Source: Paraphaeosphaeria minitans (Eukaryota > Ascomycota > Dothideomycetes > Pleosporales > Didymosphaeriaceae). Taken from it: 64,000 bases of DNA. The stretch lies in NCBI GenBank assembly GCA_015832175.1, contig WJXW01000005.1, positions 2,542,001 through 2,606,000 on the forward strand. The letters are read 5' to 3'. The notes under the pieces are model-generated. The model was not told the DNA's origin. It saw only the letters and a list, made by a program, of their open reading frames with translations, and did no database searches. Made by a program: the position numbers and the translations under genes. Below, piece by piece: positions 1-13,437 of the stretch; within the stretch, counting starts at the first letter, position 1; every line of letters begins with the position of its first letter.

Positions 1-13
1 ACGCTAGAGTAGC

Positions 14-34
14 CCCCGCAACAGTGCCGCGGGG
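14..34. promoter_or_regulatory. Possible pair of CreA-type carbon-repressor motifs
   Basis: Two matches to the SYGGRG consensus of the fungal carbon catabolite repressor CreA/Cre1 face each other within 21 bp: GCGGGG on the plus strand at 29-34 and the same hexamer on the minus strand at 14-19. They lie about 165-185 bp before the glucoamylase start. Glucoamylase genes are commonly glucose-repressed in fungi, so the placement makes sense, but six-base matches are frequent by chance. I saw no AmyR-type CGG-N8-CGG site in the 198 bp available. Confidence 0.3.
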
Positions 35-123
35 TACCTGATGGTGGTTACAGGAGCGTTTACGGGGTTGGACGTGGACCAATTGGTCGCAACGATCCGT
101 CTACCGGGTTAACAATGTCAAGA

Positions 124-130
124 TATAAAT
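124..130 (+). promoter_or_regulatory. Candidate TATA box of the glucoamylase gene
   Basis: TATAAAT lies 75 bp upstream of the chosen ATG at 199. That distance fits a fungal core promoter with a short 5' leader. It is supported only by motif and position. Confidence 0.45.
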
Positions 131-198
131 CACGATGACTTCCCAAGATACGATGAGCATCTTCACTGCGATATTTGAAGTATCAAGAAGAACACATC

Positions 199-2008
<1,810 letters not shown>

Positions 2009-2860
2009 GCAAGAGTGGAAGCAGGAAATAGAATCAGGGTGGTGTTGTATGGTCCAAACCACAGAGAAGTTTCTCCCTATTCGTCGTTGTAGTACGTGTA
2101 TTTCACATCTTGCCTGGAGGAGTGCGACTTATCGCGTCCAATTGATGTGCAGTGTGAATTGACGTTTTGGTCCATTTGATACCGCGAGTCACTATCATCC
2201 GGCTTGAAGCACCCCAACGAGTAAACTTCGTCCAAGCACATCAACCCCCACGGAATTTCGCCCAATCGCACTTATAAAGCGGCTGAAGAGACTACTGCCC
2301 TGAGTCTCTTTCGAGAATTGCGCGAGCCCAAGAGTTTCTGAACTCACCGCCTTCGTATGCTGGCTAGAGTTTGATGATTCCAGGCCCTTTCGACCCTCTT
2401 CAGCTCTACTAGATCTGCGTTAAGGATTTCCGACCACAGATACTGACAACCTTACAATTTCCACACCGGAACTTGGTCATGCGATTGCAAGGTACTAGCG
2501 TTCTCCCCTCGCTTATTCCGGGGGCCAGACCCTGGCATTCCTCCTTTGGTAAAGTGTTGTAGGTTGCGCTAATCTACTTTTGTCAGAGTAGCCTCCTTCA
2601 ACCACCCTTTCGATCTTGTGGCTTTGCGCGACCCTGAATGCGTAGAAGTCCAGACAGCCACACCATCGGCTACAAACAATTACTCACAATGCAACACGGC
2701 CATGCCGAAGCCTCTACAAACTTGGTGGGTCCGGGAATTCGTTCAAGATCAACAGCGTGCCGCATTAGGATGACAGGTTGTGTAGTCGCTCACTCTCGCA
2801 TCTCACAGCCGGTGGTGTCTCCAAGTGCGGTCTTTCCCTACCAGCACTGATCCTACGAGA
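2009..2860. other. Intergenic stretch, no gene recognised
   Basis: Sequence of normal composition between the glucoamylase stop and the CBM18 gene. It should hold the glucoamylase 3' end and the promoter of the next gene. A TATAAA at 2273-2278 is 583 bp before the next ATG, too far to assign with confidence. The open frames here are short and show no recognisable protein. Confidence 0.5.
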
Positions 2861-4989
2861 ATGAAGGCAACAATTCTTGTTTCAGTGGTCGCTGCCCTTT
2901 CAGCTTGCGTTACGGCGGCGCAATTTGACCCTGAGCAATGTGGTCCCACGGGTGGCAACCAGATTCGTAGGAACAATCATTGCTGTAGCTAGTACGGGTG
3001 GTGCGGTACAACAGATGCTTACTGCGAAGTGAAGCGGGTAAGCATTGCAATCGAATGATATCAACGATCTGGAAATCTGATATTGTACAGGGTTGTAACC
3101 GCGCTTTCGGTCGTTGTATCGGTACCGTTACTTCTTCGGCAGTTCGCTCGTCCAGCATTCGTAAACCAACTTCCACAATTCGATCTTCTAGCACTAAACA
3201 TACTTCTGTTACCGTGCGACCGTCCAGCAAAACTCCATCTTCTTCTATTTCAAGGAAGTCAGCATCACCCGCACTCGCGTCAAATAAGAATGAACGTTGT
3301 GGTCCCAGCAACGGCGGTAAATCCAGTAAAGGTTCTATAAATGGCAGCTGCTGTTCAAGTCATGGCTGGATAAGTCAATATGTTGTGAACTCGCGATTTT
3401 GCTGACTTTTGTGATAGTGCGGTAGCACAAACGACTATTGCAGGGCAGGCTGCCAGTCGGCTTTTGGCACTTGCGCTGGCAGCGCTTCATCTTCAGTTGC
3501 CAAAAGCTCCGGAAGAGCATATTCGAGCGTCCGTAGCTCGACGCGAACCTCACTCCTCAGCAAGTCATCTACGCGCTAAAAAAGCTCAGGAACTACAACT
3601 AGGTGCACGTCCGCTGGCAGCACCGGTGACGCTTCGTCCAGCAGCTCTACCCGCAATACTTTTGAGAGTGGCTCCTCCAATCGTGCTACAAGTTTCAGTG
3701 TGACATCTTCAACGACTGCGACTCCCTCTTCTGTTGTTTTGACAGCCCCAAGCACCTCGACTGTATCTTCTGTCGGCTCATTGACAACGATATCCGTTTC
3801 TGGAGCGTCCAGCATCTCGTCAACAACACCATCAACTTCGGGAAGTCCATACACCTGGTTTCTAGCTCAAAATCCGAATGTCGACCGCGCAAGCCCGGAC
3901 CGTTTGGTTCCTGCTCATGTACTTAGCTTGTACTACGTCGAGCCAAGTCCGGGAACCCACGTTAAGACAGATGTTGTCACCTTGGCTGGTAATTCGCAGG
4001 GGGTGGTACTGGACGATGTCGCCGCAATTGAATCCGTGAGCTGCTCGGGGTCCACCATTTCGATCAACTTCGTGGACGATGCGACCGCTGCTACCGCAGA
4101 GCTGGCCCGTTGGCACTCTGCTCTTCACATCGGCAAGTGGATGTTCTACTCCTAACGAGCAAGGAATTTATGCTGTGCAAATAACCTCTCCCAACAAGGG
4201 ATCAATCAGCATGCGCCAGTCGCTGCTATTTAGTCTACTTCAGTTCGGATGTCAGCATCTGATGTCATCGCCGCGCTGCAGGAATTCATACAGCAGCTTG
4301 AATCCAAGACATCCTCCTTGTCGCCAGTAGTAACTCCAACACCGGGCAATATGGCACCTCCAACAAACAGTTCCGCCTCTGTGCCGCCAGAAGTTACTCT
4401 AGCACCGAGTACTATCACATCTCCCGCAAACATTGCAACATCTACAACAGAGTCGGTATCTTCCAGTACAGCAGAGCCTACTCCATCAGGCCCGAGTTTC
4501 TGCCTCAAAGTCCTCACCCAAGGACAGCCATCATCTAACTGGGTTGTGAAACAGTCGAGCCCGTCAGACAACAACGGCGCGTTCTGGCTCGACCCCGTCG
4601 AAGGTGGGCTATACAGCACTATCTCTTCCTTCTTCATCGACGCGCAGAATGTAATGCATGTCACCACACCTGGTACCGTAGGTGATATCATCACAAGTTA
4701 CTCTCGAGGCACCGGTGGCATGTTCCGTTGGGCTGCGCCATACGACCCTCTCCCCTCCAACACTTGCGAAGTCAGGACCGACGTTCAGGGCTTCCTTGGT
4801 CAGCAAGTCTTGAAGTGCACCGGCTCTTTGAAGAGTCCCTCGCAGACGTTCACCGGATTTGCAGATGAGGACGTAAATGGAAATGGCTTACACTACCTCT
4901 TCGGAGTTCAAATTTCGAATGGCGCCGCTTTGTACGGCGAGCAGCCATTAGAACTCGGATTGTTTAACGGGGGTGGCTGCCCTTTGTGA
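2861..4989 (+). pseudogene. Broken gene for a secreted protein with two CBM18 chitin-binding modules
   Basis: The ATG at 2861 opens a signal peptide (residues 1-20), then a hevein-like CBM18 module (about 27-65). An intron fits at 3029-3090 (GTGAAG...CAG), then a Ser/Thr-rich linker, a second CBM18 (from 3298, continuing at 3418), another Ser/Thr linker, a beta-rich domain (about 3850-4240), a third low-complexity linker and an unrecognised C-terminal domain ending at 4989. Such proteins bind chitin at the fungal wall. Breaks: TAG at 2990-2992 inside the first module, where the family has a residue such as Gln; TAA at 3577-3579; a second intron (3370-3417) whose donor reads ATAAGT instead of GTAAGT while its GCTGAC branch site and TAG acceptor remain; a frame change near 4096-4112; and another near 4230-4250. 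The second conserved cysteine is lost in both CBM18 modules (CGT, and AGT at the matching site). The two stops fit CpA to TpA change, as in RIP. The domain assignment is sure for CBM18 and uncertain for the rest. Confidence 0.85.
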
Positions 4990-5429
4990 AACTGCAGGTA
5001 TGGCTTCATTTTCGGTTCAGAGGGGTGCAAACGCATTCCACTGAGTGTATAAAAAGACGTAGTATAAGCACTAGTAACCAATCGTGATATTGTTAAATGT
5101 AAGCTTGTGCGAGGTCTCTCATATTGCTTAAACAGAGAGGATCTATCTTTCATGTGTATCACTATAGCTACAGGACCGAGCTGATCCCCAATTGGCGACG
5201 CCGAGATACGAGAGACAGACATTTCATGTTTGAGGGACATAAGACCGAGTAGCCGAATAACACCCTCCATACGATATCATACAAGTGTTTGAACGTCTCT
5301 TCACCAGCCGTCTTACCTAAGGATAGGCAACCAGAGTTTACTTAGGTGACATCTCCCCCTCGCGCTCCTTGACAGTCTATCCCTCCGATTCGCCTTTCTC
5401 TCCTAAGAGCTTTTTGTTGTATTTTTTAG
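4990..5429. other. Downstream flank, no gene recognised
   Basis: Region after the CBM18 pseudogene. A TATAAAA-like run at about 5048 is present but no gene follows it. The composition becomes pyrimidine-rich towards 5400. Nothing else is recognised. Confidence 0.45.
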
Positions 5430-5790
5430 AGGCTGGCGGCAACAACCAGAAGGCGATCTAGCTGATACTGATGGTCTTCGCGCTTCCTCTCCTCTTTCTT
5501 GTACCTGTACGTCCATATCAGCGTGGAACACACGATGTTATTGAGCCATGCGTAGTGTTCTTACCTATCTTTCCAATAATTAGACTTTCCTGCTTTCAAC
5601 CCGAGTTCTTTCTCCTACTTCTTCGTCCACTCAGAAGGTGACATTTGGGTAACTTTATCTCCCGTGATCTTACTTTTCTTGGGCACAGTTGCTAAGCGAC
5701 GTCACGAGAAGAGTTTAATTGCACTCTTTAGGGCTTCAAGTGTAACAATACCATTTGCTGGGAGTAGCTTGGCATACTGATGGATTGCTA
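5430..5790 (-). pseudogene. Decayed coding relic, unidentified
   Basis: One minus-strand frame reads as plausible protein over about 110 codons, interrupted by at least three stops. It is rich in charged residues, with recognisable words such as ALKSAIKLFS, VPKKSKITGDKV, AGKSNYWKDR and YRYKKEERKREDHQYQL. The other frames of the stretch are less protein-like. I do not recognise the family; a transposon-derived or other fast-evolving fungal protein is possible. The stops are scattered and not all of RIP type. This is seen only by eye. Confidence 0.35.
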
Positions 5791-8041
5791 GCACCTACGT
5801 CTATTAACACAACCTTCCTAATGCCCTCCCAGGACCAAATAGTACGCGACGAAAACGCCAGGCTCTTGCAATGTCTGTTCTAGAGTACGGCCTTCCACCA
5901 GAACGTAGTCGAATAGCGGGTCAAGCACTAAGTCTTCTAGCTAAGCTTTTTTCCTAAGCTTACCCCCATCATACGTGTACTGCACCCTGAGGTGCTTGTA
6001 TAGTTGAGCTATTAACGCAGAGACTCTCCCATCTACTTTAATTTAGGCCAGAAGCAGCTGCAAGTAGCAGATCTCCCCAATCTATTAGTCTAGGAATATA
6101 ACAGATCGGCCCTGCGTGAGAACCATGCGCAGTGTCAGGACAATCAAAGCGAATGTATTCTTTCGGCTCGTTGCGATCTAGTACGAAATCTACTATGCCT
6201 ATCAAGGCCACAGCGCGCGCTGTTTCGGACTATCTGATCGACCCCGCCCTTCTCGGACACACCTATATTGACCCCGTGCCTGATCGAGAGGCTCACATCG
6301 ACTTTATCGCCGTCATTGCTGTGTGAAGCTAACGTCTCAGACGGTAGCTCTCAAAGTAGTGCTTTCTACTAGGTATCGAAGGCTAGGTTGTTAACAGGTC
6401 TGCTCGGCGTTCGAGTGAACGCAGGAGGCAAAGCTTTCCGCTAAGACACAGTTTAGTAACCTAAGAAGAGGTCGATAAATGAGCTTCCGAGCCACCTTCG
6501 TGCTAAGATAAGTAAAGGTGCACCTACACAATACACGGTGTCCTAGTCAAACTTTGTGCAACGCTATCCCATACAAGACGGGAGTACTCAAGTCTTGTTG
6601 GTTGTTGGCAACAAGCTGCGGACTTCCAAAATCTTGGGACTTTGAGAGGACGTCGAGAAAATCTTAAGAACAGGGTAAAGAATACATACTTGGCTATTCT
6701 TACCGCTTATAAGATTAAAATAGTAAAAAGCATGCATAACAACCTGCCAAGAAGATCTGTCGTAGTACACACTTACTTAAGCTATTCTTCTACTTTGATA
6801 TCAGAATTGGCCGCCCATTAAAAATTCATTTGGTACCTAGACAGGGTGTACTAGTGCGACGTAGTGTGCTGCTGCTGCTACCTTCTTGCAGATTTGAGCT
6901 GATATCCTTCGTGTTAGAGTTAGTAATACAGCAGCACATCGCACGTCCTCAATGTCTTTTTGACACTAGCTGCTGTGCCACTACTCTAGGAATATTTTCT
7001 TACTTTCATCCTTAACATTGCACACGAGTTGCTGTAAGGGCTGGCTAGCAGTAGACGGCTGTACAACAGCAATACTAATGTACCATAGACACAACGTTCA
7101 TATGATGGAGGGCTACCGCAAGCGCATGATCTCCGAGGATCCAAACGTGCACTAGCGCAGCATTGATGTTATGCCAACCGTTATGAAAGCCGTGGTGAGA
7201 AGACAATGATTATTAAGAAGCGACAAGAAACTGGCCTTGGCCTCGCCGAAAATTGGTCGACGAGTTTTGCAGCTGGAAAATCCATGTCGGGCGAATGGAT
7301 GCCATTGGTGAATGTATCTTCCTGCTAATGTCCAGGAGTAATCATTGATATAGCTCAAATGGATCGCACGTCATGCAAGATCGCGGCACGGTTCTGTATC
7401 TCTCCAGCACACTATAGCCCCCACATATTTCTGCAAGGCCTTCGACTTGAGTGTTTCTGGGCGTCAAAATGGCAGTCATATACGCTGGTGGCGCAGGTTT
7501 GCCCCTAGAGAGACAAAATCAGATGGAATACGTACTCGTGGCCTGCTACGATTACAACCAAGGAACTGTTGTCTCCTTTACTAATTACCCCATCTACTTC
7601 ATAACTGTGCGGGCGAGACAGAATAGGCGCATAATTTGCATACTGGGACCTCGTGTTTGATTTGGAAAGTGTGAGAGACCGTAGAGACGGTTGAGCTTAA
7701 TTACATCCAACGCGACCTTGCATTGAGAGGCGCTGTACAATAAAACAAACGCAAAAGGGGGATAGAGTTCATCCTCGAAGCCAGGAGTCTTCCGTGCTTC
7801 AATCGCTAGGCTTCGAAGTCCTCCTTCTAGAAGACGTGTCCCTCTAAAAACTTTCCAACGTGCAACTTCCCAAACCCATTACCATTGCGTCTTGCCGTGA
7901 ATAAGCTCTTCAAGAAACCAATTAGACTCTTCGTCAACCTTAATTCACCTCCAACTCGTCCCCAATCATCCAACAGAATAAAACCTGTCGCGTCAACCTT
8001 CTAGCCTTAATTCTCCATATCTTCACTCAACAATTGTGAGA
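5791..8041. other. Gene-poor transition zone
   Basis: About 2.2 kb of mixed composition before the retrotransposon block. Short open frames at 6132-6326 and 7451-7660 have no recognisable domain. A fragment near 7101-7150 reads like eroded coding sequence (words such as EGYRKRMISEDP) but stops at once. The last bases, TGAGA at 8037-8041, are the left target-site copy of Copia-1, so this sequence was once continuous with 15367 onward. Confidence 0.45.
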
Positions 8042-8236
8042 TGTTGAAGTAAAACACTCACTTCTGTGATTCTTTCTGGATCCACTAATTCAGATCACGG
8101 GATTCTTGCCAAGAGGCTCGTTTCTTTTGTATATAGTCTGCCCTTTTAGCATCCTTTCCTATAATTAGCTCTTTGTATTCTTTACAACTCTACTCCTAAA
8201 TATTCTATAATAGTTTAAGCCCTTTTTACTACAATA
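8042..8236 (+). repeat. 5' LTR of Copia-1 (195 bp)
   Basis: Begins TGTTGAAG and ends ACAATA, the mutated form of ACAACA. It is the same length as the partner at 15167-15361. The first ~120 bp keep many CA and TG steps; the last ~70 bp are RIP-damaged. Confidence 0.93.
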
Positions 8237-8252
8237 GTTATAAGCCTAGCGC
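8237..8252 (+). other. Primer-binding site of Copia-1, initiator-tRNA half type
   Basis: The 16 bases directly after the LTR, GTTATAAGCCTAGCGC, match the complement of the anticodon arm of initiator tRNA-Met (GCGC-GGGCTCATAAC) once two RIP-type changes are allowed. Priming from an internal, cleaved initiator tRNA is known for Drosophila copia and relatives. The same site stands inverted at 29885-29900 in Copia-2. Confidence 0.7.
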
Positions 8253-9539
8253 TTAGAACGTAGGACAATTCTCTTTACCTACTTAGTAACGCTTAAATTA
8301 TTATATAACACTCTATTTAGAACCTCTCTATAATACAACCCCTCTATTTCTAATTATAAAAATTAGTAAAATAGTAGAAGTATAGCTTATTAATTACGCT
8401 AGTTAGCCTTACTAGTTTGTCTAGCTTTAATTCTAAGTAAACTTAAAAGGAATCTAGAACTAAATTAACCTAAAGGCGATTAATGCTCTAGCAATTAATT
8501 ACGTAAAACTAGAATAACCTCTACTCTTATAGAAACTATTACTAATTGCAGATACAGTTTCTATAGCGTATATTTAATTATATAAAGCAGAGCTTACTAA
8601 GTATAAAATAGATAAGAAAAGCTTTCCTTTACAAATAGTAGAATATAGAGTAGTAGTTTTAGACTAGCAAGTAGACTATACTAAGATATAGAATTTCTAG
8701 ACTTAGGTAAACGCTATAGTATTACCTAATCTGCTTACTCCTGCTATAATTACTCTAGTTAATACACACTAAACTACGCTTTAGTCTCTAATTTAACTCT
8801 TAAAAGAAGATCTCGCACTAAATAAAGGAGCTATATAGAATAATATTTAAGCTTTATACTACGCTTATCTTAAGAAGGCTAAGTAGGTAAGATAAAGTCC
8901 TAAGACCTAGTTTAAAGAGTGGCAGCTCCTCTATTAAAAAGTAAAGACCTACTTAATTAGTAAAATTAGTAGACCGCTTACTACCTAAGATTTCCTAAAT
9001 ATAATTACCGCGCGTATAGCACTAGATTAGGCCTAATTAATAAACTAACAGCTAATCTAGGATAAGACGCTAGGACGGAATTAGATTACGCTAGACAATC
9101 TAGGGAAGGTATTTTTGGCGCTTATCTAAGAGCATTTAATCTAATCTAGTTCTAATAAAACAAGTAGGGTATTCGCCACTTTTAATGAATTATTAAAACA
9201 ATCTACTAACTCTAATAGTTTTAGTTTGTCTAATTAGATAAAGAAATAACTAAACTGTCCCTATAAGCCCTATACTTATAGGTAGAAACTAATAAAGTGC
9301 TGAGGACTTTAAACCGCGATAGCTAGATTACCCTAGAATAAAATATTATTATTTAATCTCACTAATAAAGAAAAATTAGAGATTCTTAATTAACTTAAGC
9401 AGCCTAAGTAGTCGAACCTTTGTAATGCAATTACGAAAGTAGAATAGAATAAGAAATAATCCTCTACTAAGACTATTAAGTATCCTAGTAGTATTACTAC
9501 TGCTCTACTAAACCTATTTAATCTGCCTATAGATAATAG

Positions 9540-12500
9540 AGCATTAGCTGTCTACTCTACTCTATATTCTAACGCTTATCCTCTATTAGAATGTACAATA
9601 CTAGATAGTGCTATAGTAGTTCACCTAGTTAATAATTGCAAAAGACTTATTCCTAGAACGTTTTAATTATTAAATAAGAGTGTAGAGGTAGGTATATAAA
9701 GCCTCCTAATCTTAGGAATTAGTAATAGACTAATTAAGAACGCTTTGTATAGGAAAAATAAGAGATTTATAGAAGATCTACTACTCTAAGGAGTGAGAGT
9801 AGTAGAAGGCTTTTATATAAATATTATATTAGAAGCTCTTTTAAAGAAAGTAAAAATTTAGTACCTTAGTTTAGATTACACTCTTAAAATTAGAAGTCTA
9901 GAACAAAGTGTTATCTTAGTAGACCTAAGATACAAGTATAACTTTACTTTCCTATAATATAAGCTAATCCACTCTTATCTAACTATTATAAGTGTAACTA
10001 CTAAAGGATTATCCTAGGTTAATATTAAGAGATTAGATTCTAAGGACCTCTAGCACCTTTAAGCAGGGTATATAGGAAGTAGAGCTCTATAAGCTCTAGT
10101 AACTACAGCCTAAGGTGTAAAAATCACTAGAATATTAAGAAAGGATTATAAGCACTGTGCTACTATACATGTAACCTAGGTAATCTCTAAGAGACTTAGA
10201 GAATAATTACCTAAGCTATTTCACTTATTATTCTAGGATCTATTTAATATGCCTACTACTTAAAATAGAAAAAACTAGGTTTTACTAATTAAAGAAGATT
10301 TTAGTAAAAAACCTTACATTTTTAATCTTAGAACAAAAACGCTTTCTAAAATAATAAAAGTGTAGCAGGATTTCTTAGCTCTTATTAATACAAAATATAA
10401 GCTTTAAATCACAAAAATCTACTAGGACAATAATACAGCAACACTTCTATAGAGAGGGAAATCCTAGTATAAATTTTAGGCTAATTAGGAAGGGATAATA
10501 ATTAGTAGACTACCGCCCTATACGCATAAGCCTAATAGCGCTGTAGAAAAAGTAGGCTAAGAGCTTATAATAAAAGTAATTAAAATATAAATAAGCGCAA
10601 ATCTACTATTAAATCTCTAGCCTAAAATTATATAAGCGGCATGCTAGCTCTAAGAAATAATTCCTAGCCTAGTATTAGGCTATTAATTACCTAATAAAAC
10701 GTTAGATACTTAGTTTAGACAATATTTTTATTATTTTAAACTAGTAAAAACATAATATAGAACAGTTAATCTTCGTCTAAACTAAAGTGCTATCTACGCC
10801 TATAGCTGCTAAGCTTACCCTTTAGATTAGGAGCGTGTAGCTAGGCAAGACAGAAGAGGATTTAAAGTAAATCCTAGGGGCTATATTAAATACCTAGTAG
10901 ACTACAAAGCTTCTAATATCTACTAAATATAGATTCCTTAGCTTAATTAGGTAATTACTACACGAAATGTAAGATTTAATAAGTCCTTATTCTATAAAGG
11001 ATTAGAGGAACAATCTATTCTAAAGATAGAAGTGTTAAAAATAGTAAAAAGCTTTTAGAAAAGAGAGCTAAACAATCTAAAAGAAGTATATAAAAACACG
11101 CTTAATATTCTTCCTAAAACAAATAAGTATATAAGAACTACTACTAGACCTATAGGTAACCCTTAGGTAATTAAAAGCAAAGTAGGCTAGCTAAGTAATT
11201 AGGAACCTAAGGTACCTACCACTAAGTAAGCTATAGGCTTAGCTAGCCAGCAACTAAGAATTCGCTTAAGTAGGAAAGAAAGTATAGGACTTATAACCCC
11301 TAATTAGACACTAGAGCTAGGTAATCTTAGGGGTAATCTATTAAGCGATTAAGAAATATCTAGCAGCTACTAGAACACTACTAAGAGAGCTAGCCTACTA
11401 GAATCTAGAGATTTAATACCTTATTTATTAGTAGAAACTAATTAGGTTACTAATTAACCTAGCGTAGATAACTTAATTACGCTAGATAAAGTAGATAACC
11501 TACTAGCGCACTAAAGGCGAAGGTAGATCTATCTAGAGGTAAGCAGAATAAGTAGGCGAAATTATAGTAAAGCACTAGAAATTAACTAACTAATAAATTG
11601 CTATCTACTATTACAAAGATTAAGAAAGTAAAATAATTAAGATAATTAGCTAAGGGGTAGGTAGAAGCTAGGTGCTTATACACTAATTACTAATTATCTT
11701 TAAAGTAATCTTAATATAATATTAGAGTATATATTTATACTAGGAGTAGTAGAGGCCTAGTCTAAGTAAGAAGAATATATTACACTAAATGTAATAGTAT
11801 TCGCTTCTATACTTAGAAAGGCGCCTAGAGCGTCTTATATAGCTTAGACTTATAGAGATGAGCTTACACTAGAGCTAACCTTATAGAAACACTTTCACAA
11901 TTATCTATATAGGAAGCTATTCCTCCTTACTACTTATAAGGAGATCTTAACTTTGCAAGATAAAGGTACCTAGATAGAGATTAAATAATTAGAGGTGTTA
12001 GAGCAACTACTCCCTTTAAAGTAGGTCTTTACCTACAAGTTTAATTAAAATAGATACTTTAAAAAGTGCAAAGCTTAAATTGTTATAAGAGGAGATCTTT
12101 AGAAAAAGAATACTCTCTACTCTACCTATACTACTACCCTAGTAGTAAGATTTTTTTAATTAGCTGTAGCTCTAGTAGTAGAATTTAATCTAGAAATCTT
12201 ATAATTTAATATAGTAGGAGCGTTTCTAAATACTCTTATTACAGCCGCCAATCTAGTAACTTATAAATTACTTAATAGTTTTAAAAAGCCAGGAAAGTGT
12301 ATAAGATTAAATTAAGCTTTGTATAGCTTAAGAGATTTACCACTTCTTTAGTATAAAGAATTTATAGGATTACTTTAATCTTATAGACTCTTAGCTTTGC
12401 TAGAAGAGCTATGCCTTTTTCTTTAATAGTAATTAAAGTATTATTATTCTATTTTATATTAATAACATTCTTCTTCTCTATTACAAGAGTAAAGAGAAAG

Positions 12501-13437
12501 AAGCCCTAGATTTTTAGAAGAAAATCGCGAATAAATACGAGATTAAATTAAAAGGACTAGTAGAGTAGTTCCTAGGTGTTTAAGTAATTAGGGACAGAGA
12601 AGTAAGATTAATTTCTCTAGTCTATAATACCTATATTAATAAGATCACAAAAAAGTTTAACCTTTTAAACTCTAGGAGCTTCCCTTCTACACCTCTATTA
12701 GTAGAAGATCTTATTCTAAGTATAGGAGAAGCTACTCCTTAACAAATAAAGCTCTTTTAAGAAGAGGTGGGATTAGCTCTCTATATAGCGATTATACTAC
12801 GCCTAGATATAGCCTTTGCAGTGTTAAAGCTATTACACTTTCTAATAAATCTAAGTAAAGAACACTTTACTACTATTAATTGTGTGATCCTTTACCTCTA
12901 TTAAACTAGATAGTAGGCTATAGTTTTTAGTAGCTATAATAGACCTAATCTGCTAATATATAGAGATGCCTTATTCGCTAATAATCTAATATCACAGCAA
13001 TCTTCTTATAGATATATTATCCTATTATTTAGAGGAGTTATCTTATAGAAAGCAGCTTAATAGAATATAATCACTACTTTAACTATAGAAGCAGAGCTTC
13101 TAGCGCTTAAATATATAAGTAAAGAAGCTATAGTAATTAAGAGATTCTTTACTAAGCTTACTCTAGATCTAGGACCTTTATAGAAGGTCTATTACAACAA
13201 TCTTTAAACTATTTATTTAGTAATTAGAAAGAATAAAAGAATTACTACTTAACTACGCTATGTAGATATTTAGAATATGTAGTTGCAGTAAGAGTATACA
13301 AAAGGATTGTTTTAAGTAGAATATTTTCTAACTAGTGAAATACTAGCAGATAGCCTTACAAAGGCTCTTACTTATTAGTAGTTTAATAGATTTAAAAGGC
13401 TATTAAATCTATAAGATATAAGTATAATAATTATAGA
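9540..13437 (+). pseudogene. Copia-1 pol relic: protease, integrase, reverse transcriptase, RNase H
   Basis: Remains of the polyprotein that would cut itself, integrate the cDNA and copy RNA to DNA. Protease: LDSAIVVHLVN at 9601-9633, where copia proteases have LDSGAT-HV. Integrase: the three catalytic acids survive in one frame, Asp at 10297, Asp at 10426 and Glu at 10546, the last in PPYTHKPN-AVEK. Reverse transcriptase: the YVDD box has become YINN at 12455-12466 (two Asp to Asn, both G to A). RNase H: TIEAELLALKY near 13085, then ...TKGLF-VEYFLTSEILADSLTKAL to about 13380, in the same frame as YINN. Integrase and RT frames differ, so at least one indel lies between. A gag-like stretch should fill 8253-9540 but no zinc knuckle is legible. 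Confidence 0.85.

Noticed and set aside
2273..2278. TATAAA as promoter of the CBM18 gene
   Set aside because: 583 bp before the start codon; no link can be shown.
2984..3016. A mini-intron that would remove the TAG at 2990
   Set aside because: It would be about 32 bp and delete the conserved SxYGWCG core of the CBM18 module.
3370..3417. U12-type AT-AC intron in the CBM18 gene
   Set aside because: The donor ATAAGT is a one-base variant of GTAAGT, not the U12 consensus ATATCC, and the end is AG with a U2-type branch site.
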